Origin: Adiantum capillus-veneris
Taxonomy: Eukaryota > Streptophyta > Polypodiopsida > Polypodiales > Pteridaceae
DNA: 64,000 nucleotides
Assembly: GCA_014529385.2 (NCBI GenBank)
Contig: CM043971.1
Location: 96,947,485-97,011,484, forward strand
Reading direction: 5' to 3'
In this document: positions 46,108-59,140 of the stretch, in pieces
How the letters are laid out: the number at the start of each line of letters is the position of its first letter
How positions within the stretch are numbered: position 1 is the first letter of the stretch
The notes under the pieces: model-generated
Seen by the model: the letters and a program-made list of their open reading frames with translations, nothing else
The model's database searches: none
Told to the model about the DNA's origin: nothing
Program-made: the position numbers and the translations under genes

Positions 46108-49100
46108 CGATACTTATTCTATGCACCATTTAAGTCTGTGAATTGATATGTGCCATTTTCAAACTTGTTTACAATAGTAAAAGGACCTTCCCATTTGATT
46201 TGAAACTTCTTTTGAAAGGTATTGTCCAATTTACTATTGTATCACAACACTAAATCACCCTTCTCAAATTTTTTATCTTCCACGCACTCATTGGCTTTTA
46301 GCTGAGCCTTCCTTGACACTTCTTCATAGTAGCTCAAAGTTAAAACTCTATCCAATTACAAGCATTGTAAATCTAATAACCTTTTCTACCATGCATTTGT
46401 TTGCTCCTCATCTTCGAATGACAACAACTTGAGAGCAGGAATTTCCACTTCAAATTGGCAATAAAACTTCCTTGCCATAAACCAAGTGGTAAGGGAAAAA
46501 TTCTGTGCTCATTTTGATAGCAATTCTATAGGCCCGTAACACACAAGGCAGCTCTGATCCCAAGTCTTCCCATGTGTTTGTGTCATCTTTGTCAAGATCT
46601 TGACGAACTCTCTATTGAATCTTTCATTAAGACCATTGCATTAGGGATAATAGGGAGAACTTTACCTATGCTGTATATGGAGCTTTTCGCATAAGAAGTC
46701 AAACAGTTCTCCGCTAACTCGTGGTCCTCTATCAGAAAGTAGCTCTAGTGGCACACCAAATTTGCAACATATATACTCATAAATTTTTTTTTCCATTTCT
46801 TTACTGGTAATCTGTTGACAGCCTTGGCTTCTGCCCATCATGACAAATAAACCACTCCTATCAAAATGTAAGCAATTCTTTTGCTAGTCATAGGTAAGGG
46901 TCCAATGGCATCAAGACCCATTTTTCAAACACGTCAAAAGCTAGAATTTTCTTTTGCAATTTAGGCTTCAAAATTCTCTTTCCCATCCTCTGACAAGGCA
47001 AACATGATTTGCACCAATGATTAACGTCCCATTGAATACTTGGCCATATATAACCTTCTTGCAAGATCTTTTGCAACACGATCTTCATAGCAAAATGGCC
47101 TCCACAAGACCCCTCATGATGTTCTTCCATAATTTTGTAAATTTCTTCTTTCCAAGGCACACTACGCAAAACCAAATCACCTCCTTTCATGTAAAGAATA
47201 TCATCAAGCATTTTGTATTTTTTGGCTTTTCTTATGAACGCATACTTTTTAGAAGATGGTAAACCTTTAGGTAGAATACCTGTCAATAGAAAATCCACTT
47301 CCTTTGATAAGATTTCCTTCCCATGATATAAAGGGGCATCTGCCTTCACCACAAACACACAAGTGATCATTTCTTGGGCAGCATCATGAGCTTCTTCATT
47401 TTGAGACCTCTCAACATGCTGCAAACTCCATGCTTCGAGATTTTTGAGCAACGCTTTCACTTTGAACCATAAACATTTCAATTTAGGGTTCTTATTTTCC
47501 ATACTCCCAGCCCTTGATTCACAACCAACAAAGCATCTCCTTTATTTTGCAAGCGTCTAATTCCCAATGGTAAGCAAATATGCAAACCACCTTCAAGAGC
47601 CATGTATGCTACTTCATTGTTACTCTTTGCATCAAGTTTCAGCCCTTGCTTCCTCATAAGCTTTCCTTGTGCATCATAAATAACAATGCCTCCTGAAGCA
47701 GCATCATGACTTCTTTGATAAGAACCATCAAAGTATAATAGTGAAGCATTAGGGATGGCAAGAGTCACGACTTCCCTCTTTCGCACCACCTCTTCTTTAA
47801 CCAAAACCGGAGTATCCTTATAAGTAAGAAGACCTGCCAGGGTAGCCCGAGTACTTTCCTCCACCAAAAAGGTGAACTGAAACTCCTAAAGCTCAATAAC
47901 CCATTTCATCACTGGTTTTGACATATTCAAATTATTGAACAGCTGGGGAAGCAATGAATAACTGGTGAGAAAAGTGAATGACTTTTGCAGCAAGTAGTGT
48001 CTGAATCGTGTGCAAGCATAAACCATAATGGTCGTGAGCAATTCAATTTCAGAAAAAAATCTTTTATGAGGAGTCTTCACTCTCCTAGCATAATGAACAA
48101 GCTTCATATAAAGAGATTCCTTCCCCCTTTGCAATAACATAGCTCCAATAGCATCATCTCCCACTGATGGGTCGACATAAAACTCCTTCTCCAAGTCAGG
48201 AGCTTGCATAAAAGGTAACATACTCAAAACCTCTTTAACTTTGTCAAAAACATCATCACAATCATGAGACCACTCCAAGGGTTCATTCTTAACTGTTTGC
48301 TGCAATGGATACAATAGTTGTGATGCCAAAGGTATGAAGCGAGACAAATATTTAACTTTTTGTATGAAAGTGGCCAACTGTTTGGTATCTTTTGGAGGTG
48401 AAAGTAACAACAAAGCCTCCACTTTCTCTGGATATGCTTCAATCCCATTATCTGAAATTACATGCCCCAGAAGCTTCACCCGTGGCTGTGCCAAATGACA
48501 TTTTTTAGGATTGAGCTGACCCCTGCATTCATCATACCTGGCAAAAGTCATTTCAAGCTTTTGAACATGCTCTTTCCTTGAACTGTATACACAGAAATCA
48601 TCTATGAATCCTTTGACAAACTTCCCAAGGAACGGGGTAAAGACCTAATCTACTTTTCTTTCAAAGGCTCCTGGCCCATTTATCAATCCAAAAGGAAGGA
48701 AACAAAAGAAGAAACAACCCCATGGCGTGATAAAAGTAATCTTTTTCCTCTCTTCAGGAGAAAGGATAAGTTGAAAGTATCCTGAATACCCATCACAGAC
48801 ACTCTATCTTTCAAAACCAACCGCTGCATCTAGCAATTGATCAATAAAAGACAAAGGTTAAGGATCTTTCTTGGTCACTGCATTTAGTGGCTTGTAATCA
48901 ACACATACTCTCCAACGCCCATATTTCTTTGGGCTGACTACTACAAGGCTCACCCATTCAGCATTATCGACTGACACAATGAACCTTGCATCCAAAAGCT
49001 TATCCACTTCTTCTTTTAAGGCATTCATCCGCTCCTTGCCCATCCTCCTTATCTTCTGTCTGATTGGTTTTTCCCCTTCAACTAGCTCGATTTTCATAGG

Positions 49101-49362
49101 AGCCCCAACAAAACCCCTTATTTCCTGATATTCAAAAGATTTGAAAACCTATCCAACATTTCTAAGTACTCCCTTCTTTCTCCTTGTGTCAAATCAATAC
49201 CCAACATGTTTTGAACCAACTCTTTCTTCACTGGCAGTTCCTGTTTAGGTTGCATCAACTCTTCAAGTTGCTCTAAACGGCTTGAAGCATTTATATTCCC
49301 TGATAATTGCAGCCCTTCACTAACTTCTCTCTGTTTCTCATCCAACAACAAGAATGACACTT
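46108..49362 (-). pseudogene. Gypsy protease end, RT, RNase H and integrase, upstream copy
   Basis: The minus strand reads: protease tail and spacer (49360-49118), RT start (GEKPIRQKIRRMGKERM) and RT palm with frame breaks near 48560-48850. RT thumb and the first RNase H are at 48551-47886 (FYVDPSVGDDAIGAMLL). A second RNase H-like domain lies at 47867-47478 (LLYFDGSYQRSHDAASGG). The integrase HHCC zinc finger follows (EHHEGSCGGHFAMK, then CKSCLPCQ) near 47130-46980. The integrase core is heavily degraded at 46300-46880. The GPY/F end near 46110-46230 matches the fragment at 12103-12441. Confidence 0.83.
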
Positions 49363-49880
49363 GTTAACTGAGCCGACGTTACTTAACAAGAGCTGTGAAA
49401 GATAAGAGCCTTATGCATGCACATCGAAGATGAATATGAAGAAGCAATGAAGACTGGAGTTACACACTTTTCACATTTTTCCAAACTGGCCCTATATTGT
49501 AATTTCTCCATTTATTTAGCCATTGTGATAATTGTAATGTGTTACGGGCTCAATAAGAGTTCCAAGATGTAAAGCATAGGTCACTTAGTGTACCTAGGTT
49601 GCAGATACAATAAGTGTGGAGTCTCAAAAGTCTTGGGCACCGGACATTACACATTTTAGACCTTGGCTAAGGTATAAAATCCACCTTTGTAAAGATTTTA
49701 TTAAGTTTTGGATAATGAAATACACAGCGTGAGCTAAAGGTGCTCACTCCTCTCCTTCTCGCGCTTCCTACACTCTCCCCGATTGTCACATTGCATTCGC
49801 GTTTGCTGCATTGCAACCGCAGGTAAGAGCTCTATGCATTGACGTAAGCAGTTCACAGTATTTCGTAGCTTTTGGCATCA
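49363..49880 (+). repeat. Probable 5' LTR of a further retroelement
   Basis: Homology to gypsy stops abruptly at 49362, and TGTTAACTGAGCCGACG begins there. A TATA box (GGTATAAAAT) is at 49671-49680. TTTTGGCATCACCGA near 49877-49891 may be a primer site. No second LTR copy is found in the window. Confidence 0.45.
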
Positions 49881-50020
49881 CCGAACGCGGCCTAATTTCA
49901 TCATAACTAGGAATTTACACTTTCAAATAAAAACTAAGCATAGGTGAGGTATTGGGGCATCATTTCTAAGCATTTCGCTGCATTCTGGGTCGAAAACGAC
50001 TAGGTCAAAAATCCACTACT

Positions 50021-51601
50021 GTTAATAATCACGATTTTGGAACTTGACCTAAAGTGGGGTTTGAGACCATAAGAACGTGGCTTAGGTCTTATAAACTTTT
50101 CCTAGAATTTTCGTTACGTTTGGATGTCATTTGATCCTGTAATGGATGTGATTTGTTTGCCGATGAGCGATTGGATTTTGATGATTTCAGTCACTTGAGT
50201 GTAGCCTGAGTTAGGTGCGAGTAGTTGTTCTCGAAGAGATTAACAACCTCTTGTAGCCTCTATGCACTTGGCAACTTTTTTGACCAAGTCAGCATACCAC
50301 TAATTTTACCATGTTGTAATAAGTCCACAAACCAAATTTGGTAAGATTTGGATCATTGGATTGAAAATTGTGACCAAATTTGCAAAGTCAGTCCGCGGAC
50401 AGAAAATTGATGACCATTTGACCAAAACTACTCCAAACTTGATGAAACTTGGCTAGAGACCTTAACTTGAGGTGCTTGACAGATTTGTGTCAAAGTTGAG
50501 ACAAAATTTGCAAAAATATAAATGGAGTAAATAATCGCGATTATTTACATCTACTACAAAAATTGACAAATTTACAAATTTGAGTATACCACAAGGTCAA
50601 GCATATCAAGTAGACTCCATAAATCAAATTTGGTGAAATTTGGACCACAAAAGTCAGACTTAAGCCAAATTCTTAAAAACTGAGTCTGCGGAGACAAAAC
50701 TGTTGATAACTTCAACAAATTTTGTTCAAATTTGGTGAAACTTGACTTAGAGGCTTAAACATGTCACTAAAAGACAGAGTATTGGTAAAAGTGCAAAAAT
50801 TAAAACTTGACAAAAACTGAAATCTGTATTGATTGTCGAGAAATTATGTCCGACTGGATGAATCTTGTCCAAATTAAGTTTTGACTTGACTCACAGGCTT
50901 AAAACAGGTCATGAAAAGACTGTCTAGTGAAAAAGTTGAAAAAATTATTCATTTTAGGTCAAAAGTTAATAATCATGATTATTTACTTTTGACTCAAAAC
51001 TGATCAAGGTTCCGAGAGACTCTATGCATGATTGCAAACATCTTTTGTGAAGGCTCATGAAGTTTGGATCACAAAACAAACCAAAACCTTGATAAAAGCT
51101 GAAATCTGTAGTGAATGTCGAGAACTTGAGTGTGACTTGGTAAATCTTGTTCAAATTCAGTGAAACTTGACTCATAGGCTTATATTGATGTGTTAAACAA
51201 GTATACATGCTTAGATGAACAAAAATATGCAAAAAATTACCAAAAGTAAAAAATCGCGATTATTTACTTTTGAGAAAAAAAGTTCAAAAAAAATGTAGTA
51301 AATAATTGCGATTATTTACATTTGCTCCAGAATTGAGAAATTTTGTCAATTGAATATACCACAGAGTCAAGTGCATCAAGTAGACTCCACAAATCAAATT
51401 TGGTGAAATTTGGATCACAAAATTGAGACTTAAGCCAGATTCTTGGAATCAGAGTCTGCGGACACTAAACAATTGATAACTTGGACAAATCTTGATCAAA
51501 ATCAACCAAACTTGTCTAGAGACCACAACAAGGTAATTAATTGGTAAAAAAAACCTAAAAAGAGTAGAAATTGAAAAAAGTAAACAATCGGGATTACTTA
51601 C
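50021..51601. repeat. Six dispersed copies of a 22-bp AT-rich palindrome
   Basis: Core TAATCGCGATTA with flanking GTAA/TTAC. Copies: 50021-50036 (partial), 50527-50548 (perfect), 50965-50986, 51246-51267, 51298-51319 and 51580-51601. They lie in a non-coding leader (49881-52180) that also holds diverged direct repeats (CAAATTTGGTGAAATTTGG; TGAGACTTAAGCC). Confidence 0.9.
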
Positions 51602-52189
51602 TTTTGAGCCCTAGAAACAAGATTTTGGACTTTTGAGCCAGTGCTAGAACAACATAATACAAGGCCATTGGTCAATTTTGGGTTCCATCGGATCCACATT
51701 GGTACTTGTTAACTCAGTTTCAAGTTGCAAATTAGTCCTTTAGCTCCTTGCAAGGATAGAATTTGGAAATCTCATTTGCTGACTCACTTAGCTCAGATTG
51801 AAGAACCAAGTTGCAGGCAAAGAATTGGGAGCTTGACAAGAGCTGAATTCAAGTCAAGTGAAAAAAAACGGATAACAATCTAATCTACAGATTAGGTTAT
51901 CCAAGGCCTAGATTTTCATTATTTCAAAGGCTGCAATCACTTCTGGCACTTTCGAGCTAGAGTTAATTAACTCTTGTGAGTTTAAGAGCAATCAATTGCC
52001 AATAGTACTTTTGCAAAAGCAATCTTATCAAACCCGAGTAGGAAATTTTTTTTGCTAATCAATACCAAAATCTGCTAGGAGACGATTTTTATAGAACCAG
52101 TTGACATGGCTCATATCAAGCTGAGAGTTCAAGTATAGCAAAACAAGCTAGTAGCAGTGGTCACACAGGTACAAGTGTAATTGAGCAAA

Positions 52190-55100
52190 TTTTACAGCTT
52201 TATGACTACAATGGAGATAAAGTCTTGTACACAGATTCAAAATGCCATAGATACTTGATGAACGGAAAAAGAAACACAGGAGCCAAGATCATATTGATCA
52301 GAGTAAAGCTAGATTTAGAGAACTCCCAGGTGTTCACAGACTTTAGTGGAGTTAGGTATTGCAAGCTCAAAGATGAAGTGCAGATAGAAGTTCAAAAAAT
52401 CAACCCAAGTGTTTATCTAGAAATCTGCATAAGCCAGCAAGCATACATTTGATGCATATGCAATCTGGGTCATTGTACATGGATTATAGTGGTCAGATTT
52501 ATAGTCAAGAACCAGAATTGCAGGATCCAATAGATCAACCAACAGAAGCAAGTCTAAGTGGAGAACCAAGCCAAAGACGGTACCAAGGTCAAGATGGAGC
52601 AGTCTACAGCTTGATTCTTAGTGTTTTAAAAGAAAATGCCGACAACTTGGCAAGCATAGAAGCAGAAACTTCTCAGCTAGAGCTTGACATGACAAAACCA
52701 AATGAAATACCAACACTCATGGTGTATTGCTCAGATTGTGGACAAAAAGGTGGACATTTTTTTGAATATTGTCCAAGAAACCCAGACAATAGGGACACAG
52801 CAACTGCCAAGTAAGGTACAGAGAAAACTAGAAATGTGAATCTCAATGTAAGTGTATTTAACTCGTCACTTTTAATGCAATTAGATGATTCTGCATTACC
52901 ATTAGAAGCACCAATAAAAGCACTGCAAATTCAAAACCATCATAAAGATGCACAGGCACCTGAAAAGCTTAAAATTGATTCTTTGAACAACAAATTTCTT
53001 CATGAATTTGGTAAAGGTGTCCAGATATCACCGAAAGTTGAAAAGAATGTTAAGTTTGCAAATGATTTTGCATCCATCGTCACAAGTGTGCAATCATTCA
53101 CGAGTCTAAGAGACACATCAAACAGAATGATGTTAGCTTTGTATGGTACCCATAATTCATATGCACACTTTGTAGACCAAAAAGGAAAACTCTACAAAAA
53201 GGATCAACCAGTGTTTGAACGGCCCACATACCAGCTCATAGAAGTGCGTCCAATGATAGATCAGAAAGGATGGTTCATTGCAGAGGAACTAATATATTAT
53301 AGCCCATCCTCTCTAGAGATGAAGGATATTACCCAAGTGAACCCAAAAATTTGTTCAAAACCAAACTCTCCTCCATCAGAAATCAAGCTTTGATGTTGTG
53401 ACCAAACAAACATATACTTTGACCAAAACAGTCGTAGATATAGACGAGAGTCTAGCATCTATGATGCATTTGATCTTGAAACCACATAAGCTCATATCAT
53501 AGTATACCCATGGGATAGGCAATATCAAGGCAAAGATAATGCTATCTACAACTTGACTTGGGGAATAATTTGTCATGTTTCATGAAGATACATAGGAAAC
53601 TATGCAGAAGGTTTACAGATGCCAAACATCAACAATGCTACCCAAAGTGTACCTTCACAGTCCCAAAAGGTGAGACTAAATTAGAGCCAAACAATTTTGA
53701 ACTCTTACAATGAATAAGGCTATAGTGATCACCCTAGGAAGGGGGGAGTTGTAAATCCATCAATCTCAGGTCTAGTACCAGAAAAATGCTACACCAATCA
53801 GAAGCCCAAGAACTTCTAGCAAGCAGACCCCTTCAAAGCAAAAACCATTGGAAGATCATATGGTTGTTGGAAGTTTTCCATTGACCCAGAAACCATCAAA
53901 ATTTGCACAAAAATTCTTCTATGAAGATCATCACAGACAAAAGTTTCAGTTGATCTCCATGAGTGAAAGTCAAAAGCCAAAAAATCCCATGGTGTTCAAA
54001 CAATTGCATGAGACCAAGCTTGCATATACATATCGAGATGCAAATGGCAATGATTCTCAACAGGTTCATGACCTTGTACAAGCCCCTACGGATGCTAAAC
54101 CCGAAGTCAAGGACTATCTGAAGATGATGCAAAGCCTCAAGATGCCAGAATAGGTGACAAAAAAGTCAAAATCAATGAGAGCTAAAGTCCAAAAGGCTAC
54201 ACAAAGGTCACCACCAAAATCTCCTCCAAAGAGAAAAATTCTACCAAAAAGTACAATGGATCTTCTAAGATCAAAGTTACTCAAATGCACGCACACAATT
54301 GCAAGAAAAAGGTGTAGTATTACAACAAAACGAGCCAACATCAACAACAGAAGGAGGTGATAAAGACAAAGCCAATGTAGAAAAAGTTCAACCCACGGAC
54401 ACCGCCACCACAAAAGCAGTCAATTTAGACACGAATCCTGAGATGATCAAGTGCAACATTGTTAATGAAAACAAAGAAAAGCTGTCAAGAGAAGTAAAGC
54501 TAGATTTTTAGTTAGAGAAGAACCTCATGTCTTTTGCACTTGGAAAAAATGTGGCCAACCACAACTAGAAGATGCTCCTAAATTTGTGAGCATATCAGGA
54601 AACAAACAAGCAGAATGTTGGGGAATCATCTCCACCACCATTGAAGTAAGTTCACAGACCATCAAAGCTCAATTCCACGTGATCACAGCAACGGATATGC
54701 CAGAAGACATCATAATGGGAATGCCAATGGCTCAGAAGATAGAGGTACATAATTCAAACATGACGGAGTCATCATAGACAACAAAGAATGAAGATCAAGA
54801 CTGGTCAACCGCGGACGACAGCACAAGGTCCTCAAGCATGGTTAAAATGGAGACTTATATCAAAGCAGATCTTATTGAAGATGAATCTTCTCCATCGAAC
54901 AGAACTTCAGAAGAGCTTAAAAGCAAATCAGGAAATAGCAAGTGCAGATCAAACAAGGCAAAGAGAAACCACAAAAGCTATTGAGCAAAGAATGTCACCA
55001 AAGCCAAAAAGTTAAGAAGAACGGGGTTGCAGGAAACCATGAAGAAATAGGAAGTCCAAAGATCAATCAAACATTGCTAGCTAAAGCAGCTAATGAAAGT

Positions 55101-55477
55101 CAGATTGGAAATCATAGTCTCAAGCCACCTTCCATAGAGACACAATTAGATCAAGATGAGACCATGGAAAATCTAGAGAAAGATCTTCAATAGAGCAAAC
55201 AATGAGAATAGCTATAGTTCTTAGCAGTACAAAAGAAGCAAGTGTCAGATGCAATGCTCTACTATATAAGGAAGCAAAGTGCAATTTGGTTGTAGACAAC
55301 ATTCAGAGCATTCTTGAGATTACTCAGAGCAAGCCAGGGAACAAAGAAATCATGGGTAAGGCTACAAGCCAAGAAGAAATGGTTGCTACCCTTAGCATCC
55401 AAAATCATGAAGAGCAGGTAAAATTTCAAGTGAAGCCTTCAAAGGAAATTCTTGTAGATGTCATCCTTGAACATTAG
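52190..55477 (+). pseudogene. Gag/protease-like ORFs of an LTR element, fragmented
   Basis: Plus-strand frames with several breaks. The 52225-52452 segment (YTDSKCHRYLMNGKRNTGAK) is followed, after a frame change, by 52449-52814, which carries a zinc-knuckle-like CSDCGQKGGHFFEYC with one extra residue. A TAA at 52812-52814 leads in frame into 52836-53393. Frames at 53848-54153, 54154-54511 and 54586-55477 are Lys/Gln-rich. VSISGNKQAECWGIISTTIE...PEDIIMGMPMAQKIE near 54575-54760 resembles a retropepsin region with its catalytic Asp altered. No RT or integrase is present. It is probably a non-autonomous or internally deleted LTR element together with 49363-52190. Confidence 0.5.
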
Positions 55478-55976
55478 TGGGTAGACCAACACAAGGCCTA
55501 CAAAGAAGGATTTCTACCAAACATCGAGCGAACTTATCCGAGCAAGTTCAAAACCGGGCAAAGTTATTAAGTGAGTTGCTCAAGTATATGTATACTTCTT
55601 CTATAGAGAGAGCTTTCTCTAAACCCAACGTATATCCCACTTCATGTATCAATTGAACAACTTCTTTCACAAATTAGATTAAAGATGTGGCTCCTTTCCA
55701 TTTTGGATCATCGTTTGAAAAAAACTAGTAGATGTCAAGAATGCCTTAATTTGGTTGCAACAAAATTCAATCTCTTTTGAGCTTGTGTCTGCTCAAGATC
55801 TATAAGGTGGTATGGAAATCTTTGCTAGCTGGATGAGGGAAAGAATTGCATTGTATCGACAACGCATTGTTTTGGAGACCATAGGGACCTGCCAAACCAA
55901 GATATGCCATGTCCATCCACCAGTGAGAGGAGATTCTTAGATCTCTCTCTCTCTCTCTCTCTCTAAAAACTCTCTA

Positions 55977-56398
55977 AAAGAGTCTGTGCCGGCACAGACT
56001 CTTTCAAAGAGTATTTTTTAGAAAGAGCTCTTTGAGTGCTGGCACGGACTCTTTTAGAGAGTTCCTTTTTAGAAAGAGCTCTTTGAGTTTTCAGAGTTCT
56101 CCGAGCCAGTTCAGGTGAAGGCTCATTTCCCAATTGGTTGCCAATCAGATGAGAAATTGAGAAAAAAAAGGGTGCAACCATTTGCTACCCTACGCCTCCT
56201 AGGCACGGAGATGGAGCAGATTGGGAATCGTAGACCACGACAATTAACTTAACGCTCGTGATGTACTTTTTTAGGTTCTCACAAATTGAGACACTATATT
56301 TACTTAATCACACAACTGTTCGTAGTTTTCACAAGAATATAACACGGTCGGTTGTCGGTTGCGCACAAGTAGGAAACCACTGAAGTATGTGAACTAGA

Positions 56399-56442
<44 letters not shown>

Positions 56443-56722
56443 ACATTTTTTGTTTAATGCAAGAATGAGCGCCAATGTATGCATTGAGACGGTGATTATA
56501 AGCATGTGAATTCACTCTTTCTCTCTCTATCTCTATTAAGAAAACTCTCTGAACGAGCCCGCGCCGGTGTGGGGTCCTTCAGAGAGTTTTTTTTTTATAG
56601 AGATAGAGAGAGAGGAGTGCTCTCTGGGATGCTAGACACGATCTCCGAAATCCTCTATCTGAGACATGGGCGGTGAAAAAAATCTATGTGAAGGAGTCCA
56701 CGCCGGCATGGACTCCTACAGA
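55977..56722. repeat. Short fold-back hairpins with GCCGGC centre
   Basis: A perfect 28-bp palindrome at 55977-56004 (half AAAGAGTCTGTGCC). Related, less perfect copies are near 56030-56061, 56543-56592 and 56690-56722 (GGAGTCCACGCCGGC...). Each lies by CT or TA runs (55942-55965, 56400-56445, 56728-56762). Confidence 0.8.
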
Positions 56723-56766
56723 GAGTATATATATATATATATATATTTAGAGAGAGAGAGAGAGGA

Positions 56767-58176
56767 GTGCATGAAAGAGACGTAGCGCGAGATCTTTTGT
56801 ATTTATCTACAACGCAGGGCAATGCAAGAGGTGAAAACGGCGATGAGCATTCAGAATCTTGCTGGTCTAGCAATTTGCATGTTCTTAAGTTGGTGCTCTC
56901 ATGCAAGTTTTGGCGGTTGATGATTCAAAACACTTCCATACCAGCACAGTATATGCGGCTGCAGTTAGCTGCATCACTCAACCTTTACGGATAGAGATTT
57001 CTGCTGGGGATCCATCAAATACAGTGTGTACAGGAGCTATGGAGATGGAAAGCTTGGTCGAGGTCTTGTTAGGTTGGATGGGGAGACGGGTGCCACTCAT
57101 GCATTTGTCAATGCCAGCACCGCATATACCAGGTCTTTTCTCTCGTGGTTGGGTTTTTAATTGGGTTTTGCAAAAAGGCAGACGTTCACATCAACAAAGG
57201 CAGCGTGTAAAGCTTAGAGCTACCGTACTCTGGCTGTGCTGAATGGATAGCATTTTTCTGTAGGTCGAGAGAAGCATGAAGCTGTCGATTTCTCAAGGTT
57301 CCAGCCACTACTACCTGGTGTGATTGAAACCGATGATCATCTAGCTTCATGTGTAGTGGTTGTTCAGGGCTCCTCATCGCAAGGTAAATAGTGCTATTAC
57401 TTTTCAGCTCCATGTACGCTCTTGCATAATATTGTGTAGCATTCTTTTTATCTGTAATAGGCTAACAATGAGGTGGTATATTCAGATCCAGCAGCTCCTC
57501 CCTTACCACAGGACTTTTTAAATTTTTACACTAGAAAGCGCACCCCATTTTATCTAGTGTTTGCTTCCCTTTGCCCTCTTGCTGTCCCTTTGCCATTTCC
57601 AGACATATTTACTCCTTTGGTTTCTTCCGAAGTGCAAGTGACGCAATGTAAATCATACATTTCAATCGTACCTATAGCCAACAAGCTCTGTACGAGTGTA
57701 GCTATCCTGCCATACCTCCACAAGAAGTTTTGGATAGATTCTCACAATTATTCCCACATTATGACTTACCTCAACATCATGAACTTTTGTGAGGGATGCA
57801 CAACATACCTAGCTAGGTACGATTGGGGATAGGGGATCGCCGGCCCAGCGGGGGGGGGGGGGGGGGGTCCCCTACCCCCAATCGTACCTAGCTAGGTATG
57901 CGGTGCCTCTCGAGCAGAAGCTCATGATGTTAGGTATTGTATGAAAAACACTCAAAAGTGGTTCCCTTTTCCTACATGAGAAAATTTCTAAATCTTCTTG
58001 TGCTCGAGAAGTGGCTGCGCAATCTTCAACATCCTAGTGGTGGTTCCTTGGGCTGGCAGATCCTGGAAAGGTGGAATCTGCAGAAAGATGAAGTTAGGGA
58101 TCTCAGTGAGATAATAGCTAATAGTGCTGCTGCATATGGGAGCACAACGAGAGAGTTGGCATCAGATTCGGAATGA
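56767..58176 (+). pseudogene. Unidentified multi-exon gene or element ORF, interrupted
   Basis: Plausible exon pieces: SYGDGKLGRGLVRLDGETGA near 57025-57140; an exon 57264-57384 bounded by ctgtag and gtaaat (REKHEAVDFSRFQPLLPG, LASCVVVVQGSS); a frame from about 57473 to 57810 (PLPQDFLNFYTRKRTPFYLV and a hydrophobic stretch); and 57937-58176 (VLEKWLRNLQHPSGGSLGW), ending SDSE. I recognise no family. The third piece is cut by the palindromic insert at 57804-57900. Exon joins are tentative. Confidence 0.35.
57804..57900. repeat. 97-bp inverted repeat with G18 in the loop
   Basis: Arms 57804-57837 and 57867-57900 match at 32 of 34 positions (CATACCTAGCTAGG...). Each arm holds the palindrome CCTAGCTAGG. 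The loop contains G18 (57850-57867). Confidence 0.93.
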
Positions 58177-58471
58177 CCCTTCAAAGAGGAGTTTGTGATG
58201 GTTGCAGTATAAAGTAAAGGTTCAGGAATCCAATGTGTGCTTCAGTAATCACAGGCAGCGCATGTGTGCTTGTGTAGCTACAGGTGGAGGGCCTCTTTTT
58301 TCACTTCTGTAGTATATCAAAGCCTTTCTTTGGCATTCACAACAAATGTGGCACTCTTCCATTTCTTCAAGTTGGGTCATTAATGATTAAGTGTATTGGC
58401 AGATGGAATGATGCGACAATCACCTTGGGCAAGTTTTTATGATTTAAGTTCTATATGTATCTTGTTGGGTT

Positions 58472-59140
58472 TTGCTCGTTTTTATGATTGCTCGGAAAGG
58501 TTTTCTCGGAGTTTGGAATTCCCCCAAAGAAGATAAAATGCAAATACTCTCTTTTCCAAGAGGTAGCAAGCAACAATTACAGGTACCATTAATGCTAGAT
58601 TCAGAGTTGCAAAAGTCACAAGAATCAAAGACAAATCTTGTAAACAAAGGTAAAGCAAAAGTGGAACTTCCACCGACTAGCACAAAAGGTGTGACAGCAT
58701 ATGCCTCTACATCAAAGAACCCTTATAGATCAACTTCTGCAAGCATGTCAGGCTTTCAAAACTTCAAGTCAAGTGCTGACCCAATTGAAACCTCTAAGGA
58801 GACACCCAGAAAAGCAAATATATTTCAGCCAAAGTACTCAAGAAAGCAAAGGAAAGTCAAGCAAGTGTTTGTTCCAAACAGTTTACTCAAAGTCAATGAT
58901 CCAGTTTGGATTAAAGACAAGAATTCAACACAGAAAGACAAACACATGGGATGGATAGTTAGAGTCGGACTGCTGAGCCATAAAATGAGCAAAGCATTAG
59001 TCCCAAAGCTTCAAGTCATATTAAACTCTGTGCTAAGAGTCGTAGTTATTAGGCTTACGCTCAAGCTGGAAGAGTTGAGCATATCTAAAGTCATGTTGCT
59101 CATGTTGGATGAGATGAGCATAAGAGTCGAAGTCTATTAA
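58472..59140 (+). other. Open frame with retroelement-like character
   Basis: A 222-codon frame rich in Ser, Lys and Gln. KANIFQPKYSRKQRKVKQVF, then VPNSLLK and KDKHMGW, resembles low-complexity stretches near gag or pol in plant LTR elements. No catalytic motif is present. It could be a fragment of the same element as 52190-55477 or incidental. Confidence 0.25.

Larger units (their letters stand above)
42322..49362 (-). mobile_element. Two head-to-tail gypsy copies sharing one LTR
   Basis: On the minus strand the order is protease end, RT, RNase H, integrase, polypurine tract, LTR (45904-44682), primer site, gag, protease, start of RT. The protease end to RT start is present in both halves (43000-42322 and 49362-48860). 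This is the order of a tandem dimer or permuted circle, not of one element with two LTRs. The family is close to the element at 10936-18180. Confidence 0.8.

Noticed and set aside
49363-51700. CRISPR-like array from regularly repeated palindromes
   Set aside because: Spacing is irregular (52 to 438 bp), the repeats lie in a plant retroelement leader, and no cas genes are present.
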